8,047 nucleotides of DNA from an uncultured Clostridia bacterium (GCA_946626015.1 CAMOTT010000087.1:1-8047); one strand, 5' to 3'. Counted from the stretch's first letter, positions 1-6,034 are shown. Notes: generated from the sequence alone by a model not told the origin. Program-made: numbers and translations.

Positions 1-40
1 TACAAAAGAGGAGCTTGAAAGCATAGGAAATCAGAGCTGA
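1..40 (+). CDS. 3' end of an unidentified upstream CDS (partial)
   Basis: The frame beginning at base 2 is open to a TGA at 38-40 and encodes the tail TKEELESIGNQS. The other two forward frames close earlier, at 16-18 and 28-30. The stop lies 15 bases before the next ATG, with that gene's ribosome-binding site in between, which is operon-like spacing. Twelve residues are too few for identification. Some hydrogenase maturation clusters contain an aspartate ammonia-lyase gene, and that family often has a 'TKEELxxI' stretch near its C-terminus, but this is only a weak hint. Chance openness over 13 codons is quite possible. Confidence 0.35.
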   Translation, partial: TKEELESIGNQS

Positions 41-55
41 TATGAGGTGGATATT

Positions 56-301
56 ATGGACACAAGAGTGGCTGTTATCAGTATAATCGTTGAGGACTTT
101 GACGCGGTGGAGGTTCTTAACAGCCTGCTGCACGATTACAGTAAATATATAATCGGCAGGATGGGCATACCTTACCGGGAGAAAAACATCAATATAATAT
201 CGGTTGCCATCGACGCTCCGTCGGATGCGATAAATGCCCTTACCGGCGCTCTGGGCAGGGTGGACGGCTTGACAGCCAAGGTGGCTTATTCAAAAGCTTA
301 A
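56..301 (+). CDS. TM1266-family [FeFe]-hydrogenase system putative regulator
   Basis: This 81-residue protein matches the small TM1266-type 'iron-only hydrogenase system regulator' family, an ACT/NikR-C-like ferredoxin-fold protein usually encoded beside hydE/hydG/hydF. Visible signatures are an N-terminal beta strand (VAVISIIVED), the central YIIGRMGIPYREKNINIISV segment (residues about 34-53) and the LTGALGRVDGLTAKV C-terminal part. The length is normal for the family. I chose ATG at 56 because GAGGTGG at 44-50 sits 5 bases upstream; an in-frame GTG at 47 would lie inside that site. The family name implies regulation, but its ligand and target are not established. Its position directly before hydE and a structured leader makes it a plausible sensor for the maturation genes, which is inference. 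Confidence 0.88.
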   Translation: MDTRVAVISIIVEDFDAVEVLNSLLHDYSKYIIGRMGIPYREKNINIISVAIDAPSDAINALTGALGRVDGLTAKVAYSKA

Positions 302-330
302 TAAAAAGTAAAATCTGTAATAATGAAGCA

Positions 331-436
331 TCCCCTGACGCCGAAACTGATCTTGAGGCGGAAGATACGGTGCCGGTCATTGTATATTTGCAATTTTTGA
401 TCGCCGTATCCTTATTTGGGGAACGGCGGTCTTTTT
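331..436 (+). promoter_or_regulatory. Candidate attenuator/riboswitch-like leader of hydE
   Basis: The gap between the TM1266-type gene and hydE can fold in two mutually exclusive ways. Fold A is an antiterminator in which 364-372 (GATACGGTG) pairs with 402-410 (CGCCGTATC), 9 bp with one G-U. It can be enclosed by 331-335 (TCCCC) with 418-422 (GGGGA), and a small CGCC/GGCG hairpin (339-342 with 357-360) fits between them. Fold B is a terminator hairpin using 399-407. Bases 402-407 are shared, so only one fold can exist at a time. This layout is typical of riboswitches and transcription attenuators. I do not recognise the upstream part as a known aptamer. The pairings are seen in the sequence; regulation is inferred. 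Confidence 0.5.
399..436 (+). terminator. Intrinsic terminator immediately upstream of hydE
   Basis: Bases 399-407 (GATCGCCGT) pair with 423-431 (ACGGCGGTC) over 9 bp with one G-U. After a bulged A at 408 the stem continues with 409-411 pairing 420-422, leaving a short apical loop. A run of five T follows at 432-436. The hydE ribosome-binding site begins only 5 bases later, at 441, so any transcript carrying that site must read through this hairpin. It could simply end TM1266-gene transcription leakily, or it could be the off-state of the hydE leader. Confidence 0.62.
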
Positions 437-454
437 ATATGGAGGTGGGCAAAT

Positions 455-1525
455 ATGAAATGCAGGGAGCTTATTGAAAAGCTGGATAAACAAAAAAGCC
501 TTTCACACGAAGAATGGGTGAGGCTCATATCGGATTTTGATGATGAGGACAGAGCCCTTGCTGCGGAGCTTGCCCGGAATATCGCGACACAGATGTTTGG
601 GAATAAAGTCTATTTTCGGGGTATCATAGAGTTTTCAAATATCTGCAAGAACGATTGCCTTTACTGCGGTATCAGGTGCTCCAACAAAAATGCGGAACGT
701 TACCGCCTTACCGTGGAGGAGATACTTTCCTGCTGTCAGGAGGGATACAGGCTTGGTTTCCGCACCTTTGTACTGCAGAGCGGAGAGGACGGATACTGGA
801 ACGACGGAATGTTGACGGATCTGATAAGCAAGATCAAAGCCCAATATCCTGACTGCGCCGTGACCCTCTCGGTAGGGGAGCGGAGCCGGGAAAGTTATGA
901 GGCGCTTTTCCGCGCCGGGGCGGACAGATACCTGCTTCGCCACGAAACGGCGGACAAGGCTCACTATTGCCGCCTGCACCCGGAGAATATGTCCTTTGAT
1001 AACCGTATGCGCTGCCTGCGGGATCTTAAAGAGATCGGGTTCCAGACAGGCTGCGGCATGATGATAGGCTCGCCCTTCCAGACGGCGGATTCTCTGGCTC
1101 TGGATATGGAATTCATCTGTGAGTTCAAGCCGGCGATGGTTGGCCTGGGGCCGTTTATTCCCCACAATGACACCCCATTTGCCGGTTACGGGGCAGGGAG
1201 CGTGGAACTGACGCTGTTCATACTGAGCCTTGTCAGGATAATGCTCCCCGACGTACTGCTGCCGGCCACCACGGCCCTCGGTACGGTGGACGCTCTGGGC
1301 AGAGAAAAGGGGATAATGGCCGGCGCAAACGTGCTGATGCCTAATCTTTCTCCCACGGATGTGCGGAAAAAATATATGCTGTATGACAATAAGATATGCA
1401 CCGGGGACGAGGCGGCGCAATGTATTGAATGCCTGAAACGCAGGGTGCTTACCACAGGGCGCGAGATCGTTATCGACCGTGGCGACCACAAAAACTATAA
1501 ACATAAAAACAAAAACTTTAAATAA
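455..1525 (+). CDS. hydE: [FeFe]-hydrogenase maturase HydE (radical SAM)
   Basis: The 356-residue length is close to the roughly 350 typical of HydE. HydE is a cytosolic radical SAM enzyme that works with HydG and HydF to build the 2Fe subcluster of the H-cluster; it is thought to act on the HydG-derived Fe(CO)2(CN)cysteine complex. The CX3CX2C motif binding the SAM [4Fe-4S] cluster is C64, C68, C71. Family stretches visible include VLQSGED (106-112), LRHETAD (161-167), a TGCGMMIGSPFQT segment (198-210), VGLGPFIPHNDTP (229-241) and PATTALGT (270-277). C315, C323 and C326 form CX7CX2C, the spacing of the optional second cluster in Thermotoga HydE. ATG at 455 is preferred because GGAGGTGG at 441-448 lies 6 bases upstream; an in-frame TTG at 416 falls inside the terminator loop. 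The C-terminal tail is Lys/Asn-rich. The stop is 16 bases before hydG. Confidence 0.96.
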   Translation: MKCRELIEKLDKQKSLSHEEWVRLISDFDDEDRALAAELARNIATQMFGNKVYFRGIIEFSNICKNDCLYCGIRCSNKNAERYRLTVEEILSCCQEGYRLGFRTFVLQSGEDGYWNDGMLTDLISKIKAQYPDCAVTLSVGERSRESYEALFRAGADRYLLRHETADKAHYCRLHPENMSFDNRMRCLRDLKEIGFQTGCGMMIGSPFQTADSLALDMEFICEFKPAMVGLGPFIPHNDTPFAGYGAGSVELTLFILSLVRIMLPDVLLPATTALGTVDALGREKGIMAGANVLMPNLSPTDVRKKYMLYDNKICTGDEAAQCIECLKRRVLTTGREIVIDRGDHKNYKHKNKNFK

Positions 1526-1541
1526 AGGAAGGAAAAACATC

Positions 1542-2990
1542 ATGGCAAAGTATGATCCCAAATCATTGAAGGCGGAGGAGTTTATCAATAACGAAGAGAT
1601 ACTGGAAACCATCCGTTACGCCGAGGAAAACAAGAGCAACATCGAATTGATAGACGCGATCCTTGAAAAGGCGCGCCCGGTAAAGGCGGGCAACGGCTGC
1701 CACTGCAAGGGGCTCACCCACAGGGAGGCCTCTGTTCTGCTGGCCTGCGATATTCCCGAAAAGGTGGAGGAGATGTATGCCATTGCAAACGATATCAAGC
1801 AGGCGTTTTACGGCAACAGGATAGTTATGTTCGCACCGCTGTATCTTTCAAATTACTGCGTCAACGGCTGCGTTTACTGCCCGTATCACCTTAAAAACAA
1901 GCACATTGCCCGAAAAAAGCTTACTCAGGAGGAGGTCAGGAACGAGGTTATTGCTCTGCAGGATATGGGGCATAAACGTCTGGCGATCGAGGCAGGGGAG
2001 GATCCGGTGAATAATCCCATAGAGTATATCCTCGAATGTATCGATACCATCTACTCCGTACACCACAAAAACGGCGATATCCGCCGTGTCAACGTGAACA
2101 TCGCCGCCACAACTGTTGAAAATTACCGCAGACTCAAGGAGGCAGGCATAGGCACATATATTCTCTTTCAGGAAACATACAATAAAGAAAGCTACCTTCA
2201 GCTCCATCCCACGGGTCCCAAGCATGATTACGACTACCACACCGAGGCTATGGACAGAGCTATGGAGGGCGGCATAGACGACGTGGGTCTTGGCGTCCTG
2301 TTCGGGCTTGAGGGCTATAAATACGAATTTGCCGGTCTGCTCATGCACGCGGAGCACCTTGAAGCTGTCCACGGCGTAGGCCCCCATACTATCAGCGTCC
2401 CCCGTGTAAAACACGCGGACGACATTGACCCGGACGTTTTCGACAACAGCCTTTCCGACGAGATGTTTGCCAAGATCATCGCCTGCATACGCATTGCCGT
2501 GCCCTACACCGGCATGATAATCTCCACCCGTGAGTCGGAGGAGGTCAGGGGAAAGGTACTGCATCTGGGCATTTCTCAGATAAGCGGCGCCTCCCGCACG
2601 TCTGTGGGCGGCTACACCGAGGAGGAGAGACCCCACGACTCCGAGCAGTTCGACGTTTCCGACCAGCGCACACTGGACGAGGTGGTCAACTGGCTTATGA
2701 AGCTGGGCTACATTCCTTCATTCTGCACTGCCTGCTATCGCGAGGGCAGGACAGGCGACCGATTTATGTCCCTCTGCAAAAACGGGCAGATAATCAACTG
2801 CTGCCATCCCAACGCCCTGATGACCCTGACTGAGTACCTTGTGGACTATGCCTCTGAGGAGACAAAAAAGGTGGGCTTTGAGCTTATCGACAAGGAGCTG
2901 GCCAAGGTCAAAAGCGACAAGGTCAGGGAGATCGCAAGGCAGAATATCGAGGACATAAAGAACTCCAACCGCAGGGATTTCCGCTTCTGA
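1542..2990 (+). CDS. hydG: [FeFe]-hydrogenase maturase HydG (radical SAM tyrosine lyase)
   Basis: The 482-residue protein is full length for HydG, which cleaves tyrosine to p-cresol and dehydroglycine and turns the latter into CO and cyanide bound to an iron-cysteine synthon. The radical SAM motif CX3CX2C is C106, C110, C113 (NYCVNGCVYC). The C-terminal auxiliary-cluster motif CX2CX22C is C395, C398, C421. Conserved HydG stretches include AGEDP (151-155), LFQETY (208-213), LHPTGPKHDYDYH (221-233), GVLFGL (251-256) and GPHTISVPR (280-288). ATG at 1542 is chosen because GGAAGG at 1527-1532 lies 9 bases upstream. Upstream in-frame extension to a GTG at 1479 would overlap the end of hydE and adds an atypical Thr/Lys-rich stretch. 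The short intergenic gap implies co-transcription with hydE. An unusual feature is GNGCHCKG near residues 50-57, a CxC that I do not recall as part of the core fold. Confidence 0.97.
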   Translation: MAKYDPKSLKAEEFINNEEILETIRYAEENKSNIELIDAILEKARPVKAGNGCHCKGLTHREASVLLACDIPEKVEEMYAIANDIKQAFYGNRIVMFAPLYLSNYCVNGCVYCPYHLKNKHIARKKLTQEEVRNEVIALQDMGHKRLAIEAGEDPVNNPIEYILECIDTIYSVHHKNGDIRRVNVNIAATTVENYRRLKEAGIGTYILFQETYNKESYLQLHPTGPKHDYDYHTEAMDRAMEGGIDDVGLGVLFGLEGYKYEFAGLLMHAEHLEAVHGVGPHTISVPRVKHADDIDPDVFDNSLSDEMFAKIIACIRIAVPYTGMIISTRESEEVRGKVLHLGISQISGASRTSVGGYTEEERPHDSEQFDVSDQRTLDEVVNWLMKLGYIPSFCTACYREGRTGDRFMSLCKNGQIINCCHPNALMTLTEYLVDYASEETKKVGFELIDKELAKVKSDKVREIARQNIEDIKNSNRRDFRF

Positions 2991-3000
2991 TAAAAAGTAG

Positions 3001-3026
3001 AGACAGTGTGAAAAATCACACTATCT
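3001..3026 (+). other. Stem-loop just after hydG
   Basis: Bases 3001-3011 pair with 3016-3026 around an AAAA loop (3012-3015), giving ten base pairs and one C-A mismatch. It starts 10 bases after the hydG stop. No T-run follows (GATTATATT), so it is a poor intrinsic terminator. It may protect the 3' end of a hydEG message or be part of the larger structured gap before hydF. Confidence 0.5.
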
Positions 3027-3078
3027 GATTATATTGCCCGCTCAGTTTTCCGCGTTGCGGCAACGGGCGATGGCTATG

Positions 3079-3125
3079 ATCACCATTAACGCCTGCACGG
3101 GCAAAGCAGGATAACGGTGATTTTT
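3079..3125 (+). terminator. Terminator-like hairpin in the hydF leader
   Basis: Bases 3079-3084 (ATCACC) pair with 3116-3121 (GGTGAT), 3086-3088 with 3112-3114, and 3092-3096 (CCTGC) with 3106-3110 (GCAGG). The stem has one A-C mismatch and a small asymmetric internal loop, and the loop is 3097-3105. T follows at 3122-3125. The T-run is short, so this may be a weak or conditional terminator. Alternatively it may be an anti-sequestor hairpin that keeps the hydF ribosome-binding site free. Confidence 0.42.
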
Positions 3126-3155
3126 AACAAACTATTTATTTGCCCGAAAGGCTAT

Positions 3156-3162
3156 GGTGATC
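3156..3162 (+). promoter_or_regulatory. hydF ribosome-binding site deciding the start
   Basis: GGTGATC matches the downstream part of the full Shine-Dalgarno consensus AAGGAGGTGATC and is followed 3 bases later by ATG at 3166. It favours ATG 3166 over the in-frame ATG at 3154 and GTG at 3157, which would lie within the site. HydF proteins commonly begin with M-x-L-N-x-x-P-S, matching MSLNSVPS from ATG 3166. The same bases are the 3' arm of the possible 10-bp sequestering helix with 3077-3086. Confidence 0.6.
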
Positions 3163-3165
3163 AAT

Positions 3166-4368
3166 ATGAGTCTTAACTCTGTACCCAGCTCTCAACGAGT
3201 ACATATAGGCTTTTTCGGCTGCCGCAACGCGGGCAAGTCCAGCGTGGTGAACGCCGTAACCGGGCAGGATCTGGCGGTGGTGTCGGAGGTCAAGGGCACC
3301 ACAACGGATCCCGTGAGCAAGGCAATGGAGCTGCTGCCCCTTGGGCCGGTGGTGATAATCGACACCCCGGGCTTTGACGATGAGGGAGAGATAGGCGAGC
3401 TCCGTATAAACCGAACCAAAAGAATACTGAACAAGACGGATATTGCCGTCCTTGTGTCGGATGCTTCAAAGGGCATAAATGAAGTTGACCGCCAGCTTAT
3501 AAAAATATTCAGAGAGAAGAACATACCCTATCTTGTTGCGCTGAATAAGTGCGATCTTATAAAGGTCAAGCCGAAAACAGAGGAAAATCATCTGTTTGTC
3601 AGCGCCCTTACCGGGGAGAACATATATGAGCTAAAGGAGCGGCTGGGCAAGCTTTCCCCGGAGGGAAACGAGCCGCCTTTGGTGGGGGATCTGCTGAGAG
3701 CAGGGGACACAGCCGTATTGGTGTGTCCCATAGACGAATCGGCTCCCAAGGGCAGGATGATCCTACCGCAGCAGCAGACCATCAGGGATATCCTTGACTC
3801 CGGCGCCCTTGCTTACGTTACAAGGGAAACGGAGCTCAAAGACACCCTTGACAGCCTGCGTGAGCCTCCGGCTATTGTTATAACAGACAGTCAGGCTCTG
3901 GGCGTGGTAAAGGAGATAGTTCCCGATGCGGTGCCGCTGACCACATTTTCCATCATTATGGCAAGGTACAAGGGCTTCCTAAAAACCGCCGTGTCAGGTA
4001 TTGCCGCCGCCAAGAACTTAAAGGACGGTGATATTATCCTTATGGCGGAGGGCTGTACCCACCACAGGCAGTGCAATGATATAGGCACTGTTAAAATCCC
4101 CCGTCTCCTTCAGAAATACTGCGGCTGTTCGCTTAACTTTGAGACCTGCTCCGGTACGGAGTTCCCGGAGGAGCTTTCCAGTTACGCCATGGTCATCCAT
4201 TGCGGCGCCTGTATGAACACCGACCGCGATGTGAAGTACAGGATGAAATGCGCCCTTGACAGCGGCGTTCCCTTCACCAACTACGGCATAACCTTAGCCC
4301 AGGTCACCGGCACCCTGGAACGCACTCTGCGCTGTTTCCCGGATATACATGGATTGGTTTTCCCTTGA
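3166..4368 (+). CDS. hydF: [FeFe]-hydrogenase maturase HydF (GTPase scaffold)
   Basis: The 400-residue protein has the three-domain HydF layout: an N-terminal Era/TrmE-like GTPase, a central dimerisation domain and a C-terminal iron-sulfur domain. HydF is the scaffold on which the 2Fe subcluster is assembled before transfer to apo-HydA. GTPase motifs are the P-loop GCRNAGKS (18-25), TTTDP (45-49), DTPG (66-69), NKCD (127-130) and SAL (146-148). The C-terminal cluster motif is C297-x-H299, then 45 residues, then H345-C346-x2-C349, in line with the family CxH...HCxxC pattern. The P-loop position 19 is Cys; I recall Arg being common here. Two further cysteines (C319, C321) lie between the motif halves. 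The gene is 175 bases downstream of hydG, behind a structured leader. Its stop codon overlaps the -35 box of the next promoter. Confidence 0.96.
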   Translation: MSLNSVPSSQRVHIGFFGCRNAGKSSVVNAVTGQDLAVVSEVKGTTTDPVSKAMELLPLGPVVIIDTPGFDDEGEIGELRINRTKRILNKTDIAVLVSDASKGINEVDRQLIKIFREKNIPYLVALNKCDLIKVKPKTEENHLFVSALTGENIYELKERLGKLSPEGNEPPLVGDLLRAGDTAVLVCPIDESAPKGRMILPQQQTIRDILDSGALAYVTRETELKDTLDSLREPPAIVITDSQALGVVKEIVPDAVPLTTFSIIMARYKGFLKTAVSGIAAAKNLKDGDIILMAEGCTHHRQCNDIGTVKIPRLLQKYCGCSLNFETCSGTEFPEELSSYAMVIHCGACMNTDRDVKYRMKCALDSGVPFTNYGITLAQVTGTLERTLRCFPDIHGLVFP

Positions 4369-4393
4369 CAAAATTTGAAATCAAAGATATAGT
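4365..4393 (+). promoter_or_regulatory. Sigma-A-type promoter for the HerA-like ATPase gene
   Basis: TTGACA at 4365-4370 is a perfect -35 box. A 17-base A/T-rich spacer leads to TATAGT at 4388-4393, a -10 with five of six consensus bases. The hydF stop TGA (4366-4368) is inside the -35 box. Transcription would start near 4400, leaving about 40 bases of leader before ATG 4441. No clear terminator separates hydF from this promoter, so some read-through from hydF is also possible. Confidence 0.75.
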
Positions 4394-4440
4394 TTAAATG
4401 TACTGTACTCTGTTACACAAAAACTGAGAGGGGATTTATT

Positions 4441-5955
4441 ATGTACCAGAACGGAAAGATATATTTGGGGCTTGCGGAGGATCGGGTGGAGATCCCTCTG
4501 AATATGTGCAACCGTCACGGACTTATCGCCGGAGCCAGCGGCACTGGCAAAACCGTCACGATGAAGGTCATGGCCGAGTCCTTTTCCGATGCAGGTGTGC
4601 CGGTGTTCCTTTGCGACATCAAGGGGGACGTTTCCGGGCTATGCGCTCCCGGAGTTTCAAACGAGGGCATGGAAAAGCGCATAGATAAATTCGGTATACG
4701 GAACAGTTTTACATACAAAGCCTACCCGGTGTGTTTTTGGGATATTTACGGCGAAGGGGGGCACCCTGTCAGGGCAACGGTCTCCGATATGGGGCCGGAG
4801 CTTCTTTCCCGTATCCTCGGCCTCACCCCGGCGCAGGAGGGCGTGCTGAATATCGTGTTCAAGATCGCCGATGACCACGGTCTGCTCTTGACCGACCTCA
4901 AGGATCTTCAGGCCATGCTCAACTATGTGGGCGAGCACAAAAACGATTATATCCTCAACTACGGCAACATCGCCACCGTTACCCTCGGCGCTATCGTCAG
5001 GGCGCTGATACCCCTTGAAAATCAGGGAGCGGATCTGTTCTTCGGCGAACCTGCCCTTGATCTCAGGGATTGGATACGCACGGATGAAAACGGCCGCGGC
5101 ATGGTCAATATCCTCAACTGCGTAAAGCTGGTGCAGAACCCCAAGCTCTACGCAATGTTCCTGCTCTGGATGCTCTCGGAGCTCTTTGAAAACCTGCCCG
5201 AGGTGGGCGATCTTGACAAGCCAAAGCTGGTGTTCTTCTTTGACGAAGCCCATCTGCTCTTTGCCGACGCACCCTCGGTGCTTGTCCAGAAGATCGAGCA
5301 GGTGGTAAAGCTCATTCGTTCAAAGGGCGTGGGCATATACTTTGTGACCCAGAGCCCCGGCGATATCCCGGACAGTGTGCTGGCTCAGCTGAGCAACAAA
5401 GTCCAGCACGCGCTTCGCGCATATACCCCGGCTGAGCAGAAGGCCATACGCGCCGCGGCGGCGTCCTTCCGCCCCAATCCCAATTTTAAAACCGAGGAGG
5501 TCATTACGACCTTAGGCGTGGGTCACGCCCTTGTTTCTGTGTTGGATGAGGAAGGCGTGCCCACCATCGTGCAGGAGACTTCGATAATCTGCCCCCAGAG
5601 CCTTATGGCTCAGGCGGATGAAGCGGCAATTTTCTTTACGAGAAAAACCGACCGCATGGAGAAGTACGACACCGCGGTGGATAATGAGTCCGCCTATGAG
5701 GTGATACAGGACAGGAAAGAAAAGGAGGCCGAAGCCGCCAAGCTGGAGGCCGAGAGGCTTCAATTTGAAAAGGAAAAAGAGGAGTTCGCCAAACAGAAGG
5801 AGAAAGAGGAGCTCAGACTTCAGAAAGAGAAAGAAAAGAAGGCGGCCGCGTACAAGAAAAAATCGGAACAGCGCCGCGCGAAAATAGAGACACAGCTCAT
5901 CCGCACCGGTGGCCAGATCCTCAAAAGAGGCCTGTTCAACACTCTGTTTAAATAA
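4441..5955 (+). CDS. HerA-like P-loop ATPase (YjgR/DUF853 type)
   Basis: This 504-residue protein resembles the YjgR-type 'helicase HerA-like' family (DUF853), cytosolic FtsK/HerA-superfamily ATPases of about 500 residues whose cellular role is poorly known. Walker A is GASGTGKT (31-38), Walker B with the catalytic Glu is KLVFFFDEAH (262-271, D268/E269), and a sensor-like FVTQSP lies at 301-306. LCDIKGDVSGL (57-67) and LGLTPAQEGVL (126-136) are typical of the family. Residues about 424-482 are a highly charged Lys/Glu/Gln coiled coil, followed by a short basic tail ending RGLFNTLFK. ATG 4441 is preceded by GAGAGGGG (4426-4433). The gene has its own promoter and appears monocistronic. No NurA nuclease, SIR2 or other HerA partner is next to it, so a repair or defence role is not supported here. 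Confidence 0.9.
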   Translation: MYQNGKIYLGLAEDRVEIPLNMCNRHGLIAGASGTGKTVTMKVMAESFSDAGVPVFLCDIKGDVSGLCAPGVSNEGMEKRIDKFGIRNSFTYKAYPVCFWDIYGEGGHPVRATVSDMGPELLSRILGLTPAQEGVLNIVFKIADDHGLLLTDLKDLQAMLNYVGEHKNDYILNYGNIATVTLGAIVRALIPLENQGADLFFGEPALDLRDWIRTDENGRGMVNILNCVKLVQNPKLYAMFLLWMLSELFENLPEVGDLDKPKLVFFFDEAHLLFADAPSVLVQKIEQVVKLIRSKGVGIYFVTQSPGDIPDSVLAQLSNKVQHALRAYTPAEQKAIRAAAASFRPNPNFKTEEVITTLGVGHALVSVLDEEGVPTIVQETSIICPQSLMAQADEAAIFFTRKTDRMEKYDTAVDNESAYEVIQDRKEKEAEAAKLEAERLQFEKEKEEFAKQKEKEELRLQKEKEKKAAAYKKKSEQRRAKIETQLIRTGGQILKRGLFNTLFK

Positions 5956-5974
5956 AAACCGGTAATGCAAGCTT

Positions 5975-6006
5975 TCCCCCGTGGTCAAAGTGTCGGCTGC
6001 GGGGGA
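5975..6006 (+). terminator. Possible terminator after the HerA-like ATPase gene
   Basis: Bases 5975-5981 (TCCCCCG) pair perfectly with 6000-6006 (CGGGGGA) around an 18-base loop, starting 20 bases after the stop codon. The downstream sequence (TACTTGGTTC) lacks a proper T-run, so termination efficiency is doubtful. The placement between two genes with separate promoters supports a transcript-end role. Confidence 0.4.
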
Positions 6007-6034
6007 TACTTGGTTCGTCAAGGTTGACCGCGCC

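Larger units (their letters stand above)
3034..3163 (+). promoter_or_regulatory. Structured hydF leader with alternative folds
   Basis: The hydG-hydF gap contains several competing helices. Bases 3034-3040 (TTGCCCG) can pair with 3064-3070, enclosing a CCGC/GCGG hairpin. Bases 3077-3086 (TGATCACCAT) pair perfectly with 3154-3163 (ATGGTGATCA), which covers the hydF ribosome-binding site. Nested inside that, 3098-3105 (CGGGCAAA) pairs perfectly with 3139-3146 (TTTGCCCG). The competing fold is the hairpin at 3079-3121. TTGCCCG occurs twice (3034 and 3140) and either copy can pair with 3098-3104. Such a layout could switch translation or transcription of hydF. Pairings are visible by eye; function is inference and no known riboswitch class was recognised. 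Confidence 0.45.

Noticed and set aside
316..324. TGTAATAAT as an internal extended -10 promoter for hydE
   Set aside because: No acceptable -35 box at the right distance; it remains possible as a start for the hydE leader but is too weak to list as a feature.
1479..1541. GTG at 1479 as the start of HydG
   Set aside because: It overlaps hydE, lacks a ribosome-binding site and adds 21 low-complexity residues, while ATG 1542 has a good site and a normal HydG N-terminus.
635..1612. Long minus-strand ORF of 325 codons opposite hydE
   Set aside because: Lies entirely antisense to a clear HydE and the hydG start, has no ribosome-binding site or recognisable motif, and is explained by G/C-rich third codon positions.
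1848..2636. Minus-strand ORF of 262 codons opposite hydG
   Set aside because: Antisense to conserved HydG sequence including its radical SAM motif; composition looks like a shadow frame.
3070..3114. Fourteen-codon ORF in the hydF leader as a leader peptide
   Set aside because: No ribosome-binding site and no informative run of codons; this length is expected by chance. The RNA helices explain the region better.
2991..3165. Known riboswitch class (TPP, SAM or cobalamin) before hydF
   Set aside because: Short stretches such as GGATAA near 3109 recall TPP elements, but the conserved core segments of TPP, SAM and cobalamin riboswitches are absent.
4657..5253. Minus-strand ORF of 198 codons opposite the HerA-like ATPase
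   Set aside because: Shadow of a conserved ATPase gene, with no motif or initiation signal of its own.
4441..5955. HerA-based defence system (HerA-SIR2, HerA-DUF4297 or HerA-NurA pair)
   Set aside because: No SIR2, DUF4297, NurA or other nuclease gene lies beside it, and the sequence resembles the common YjgR/DUF853 housekeeping type.
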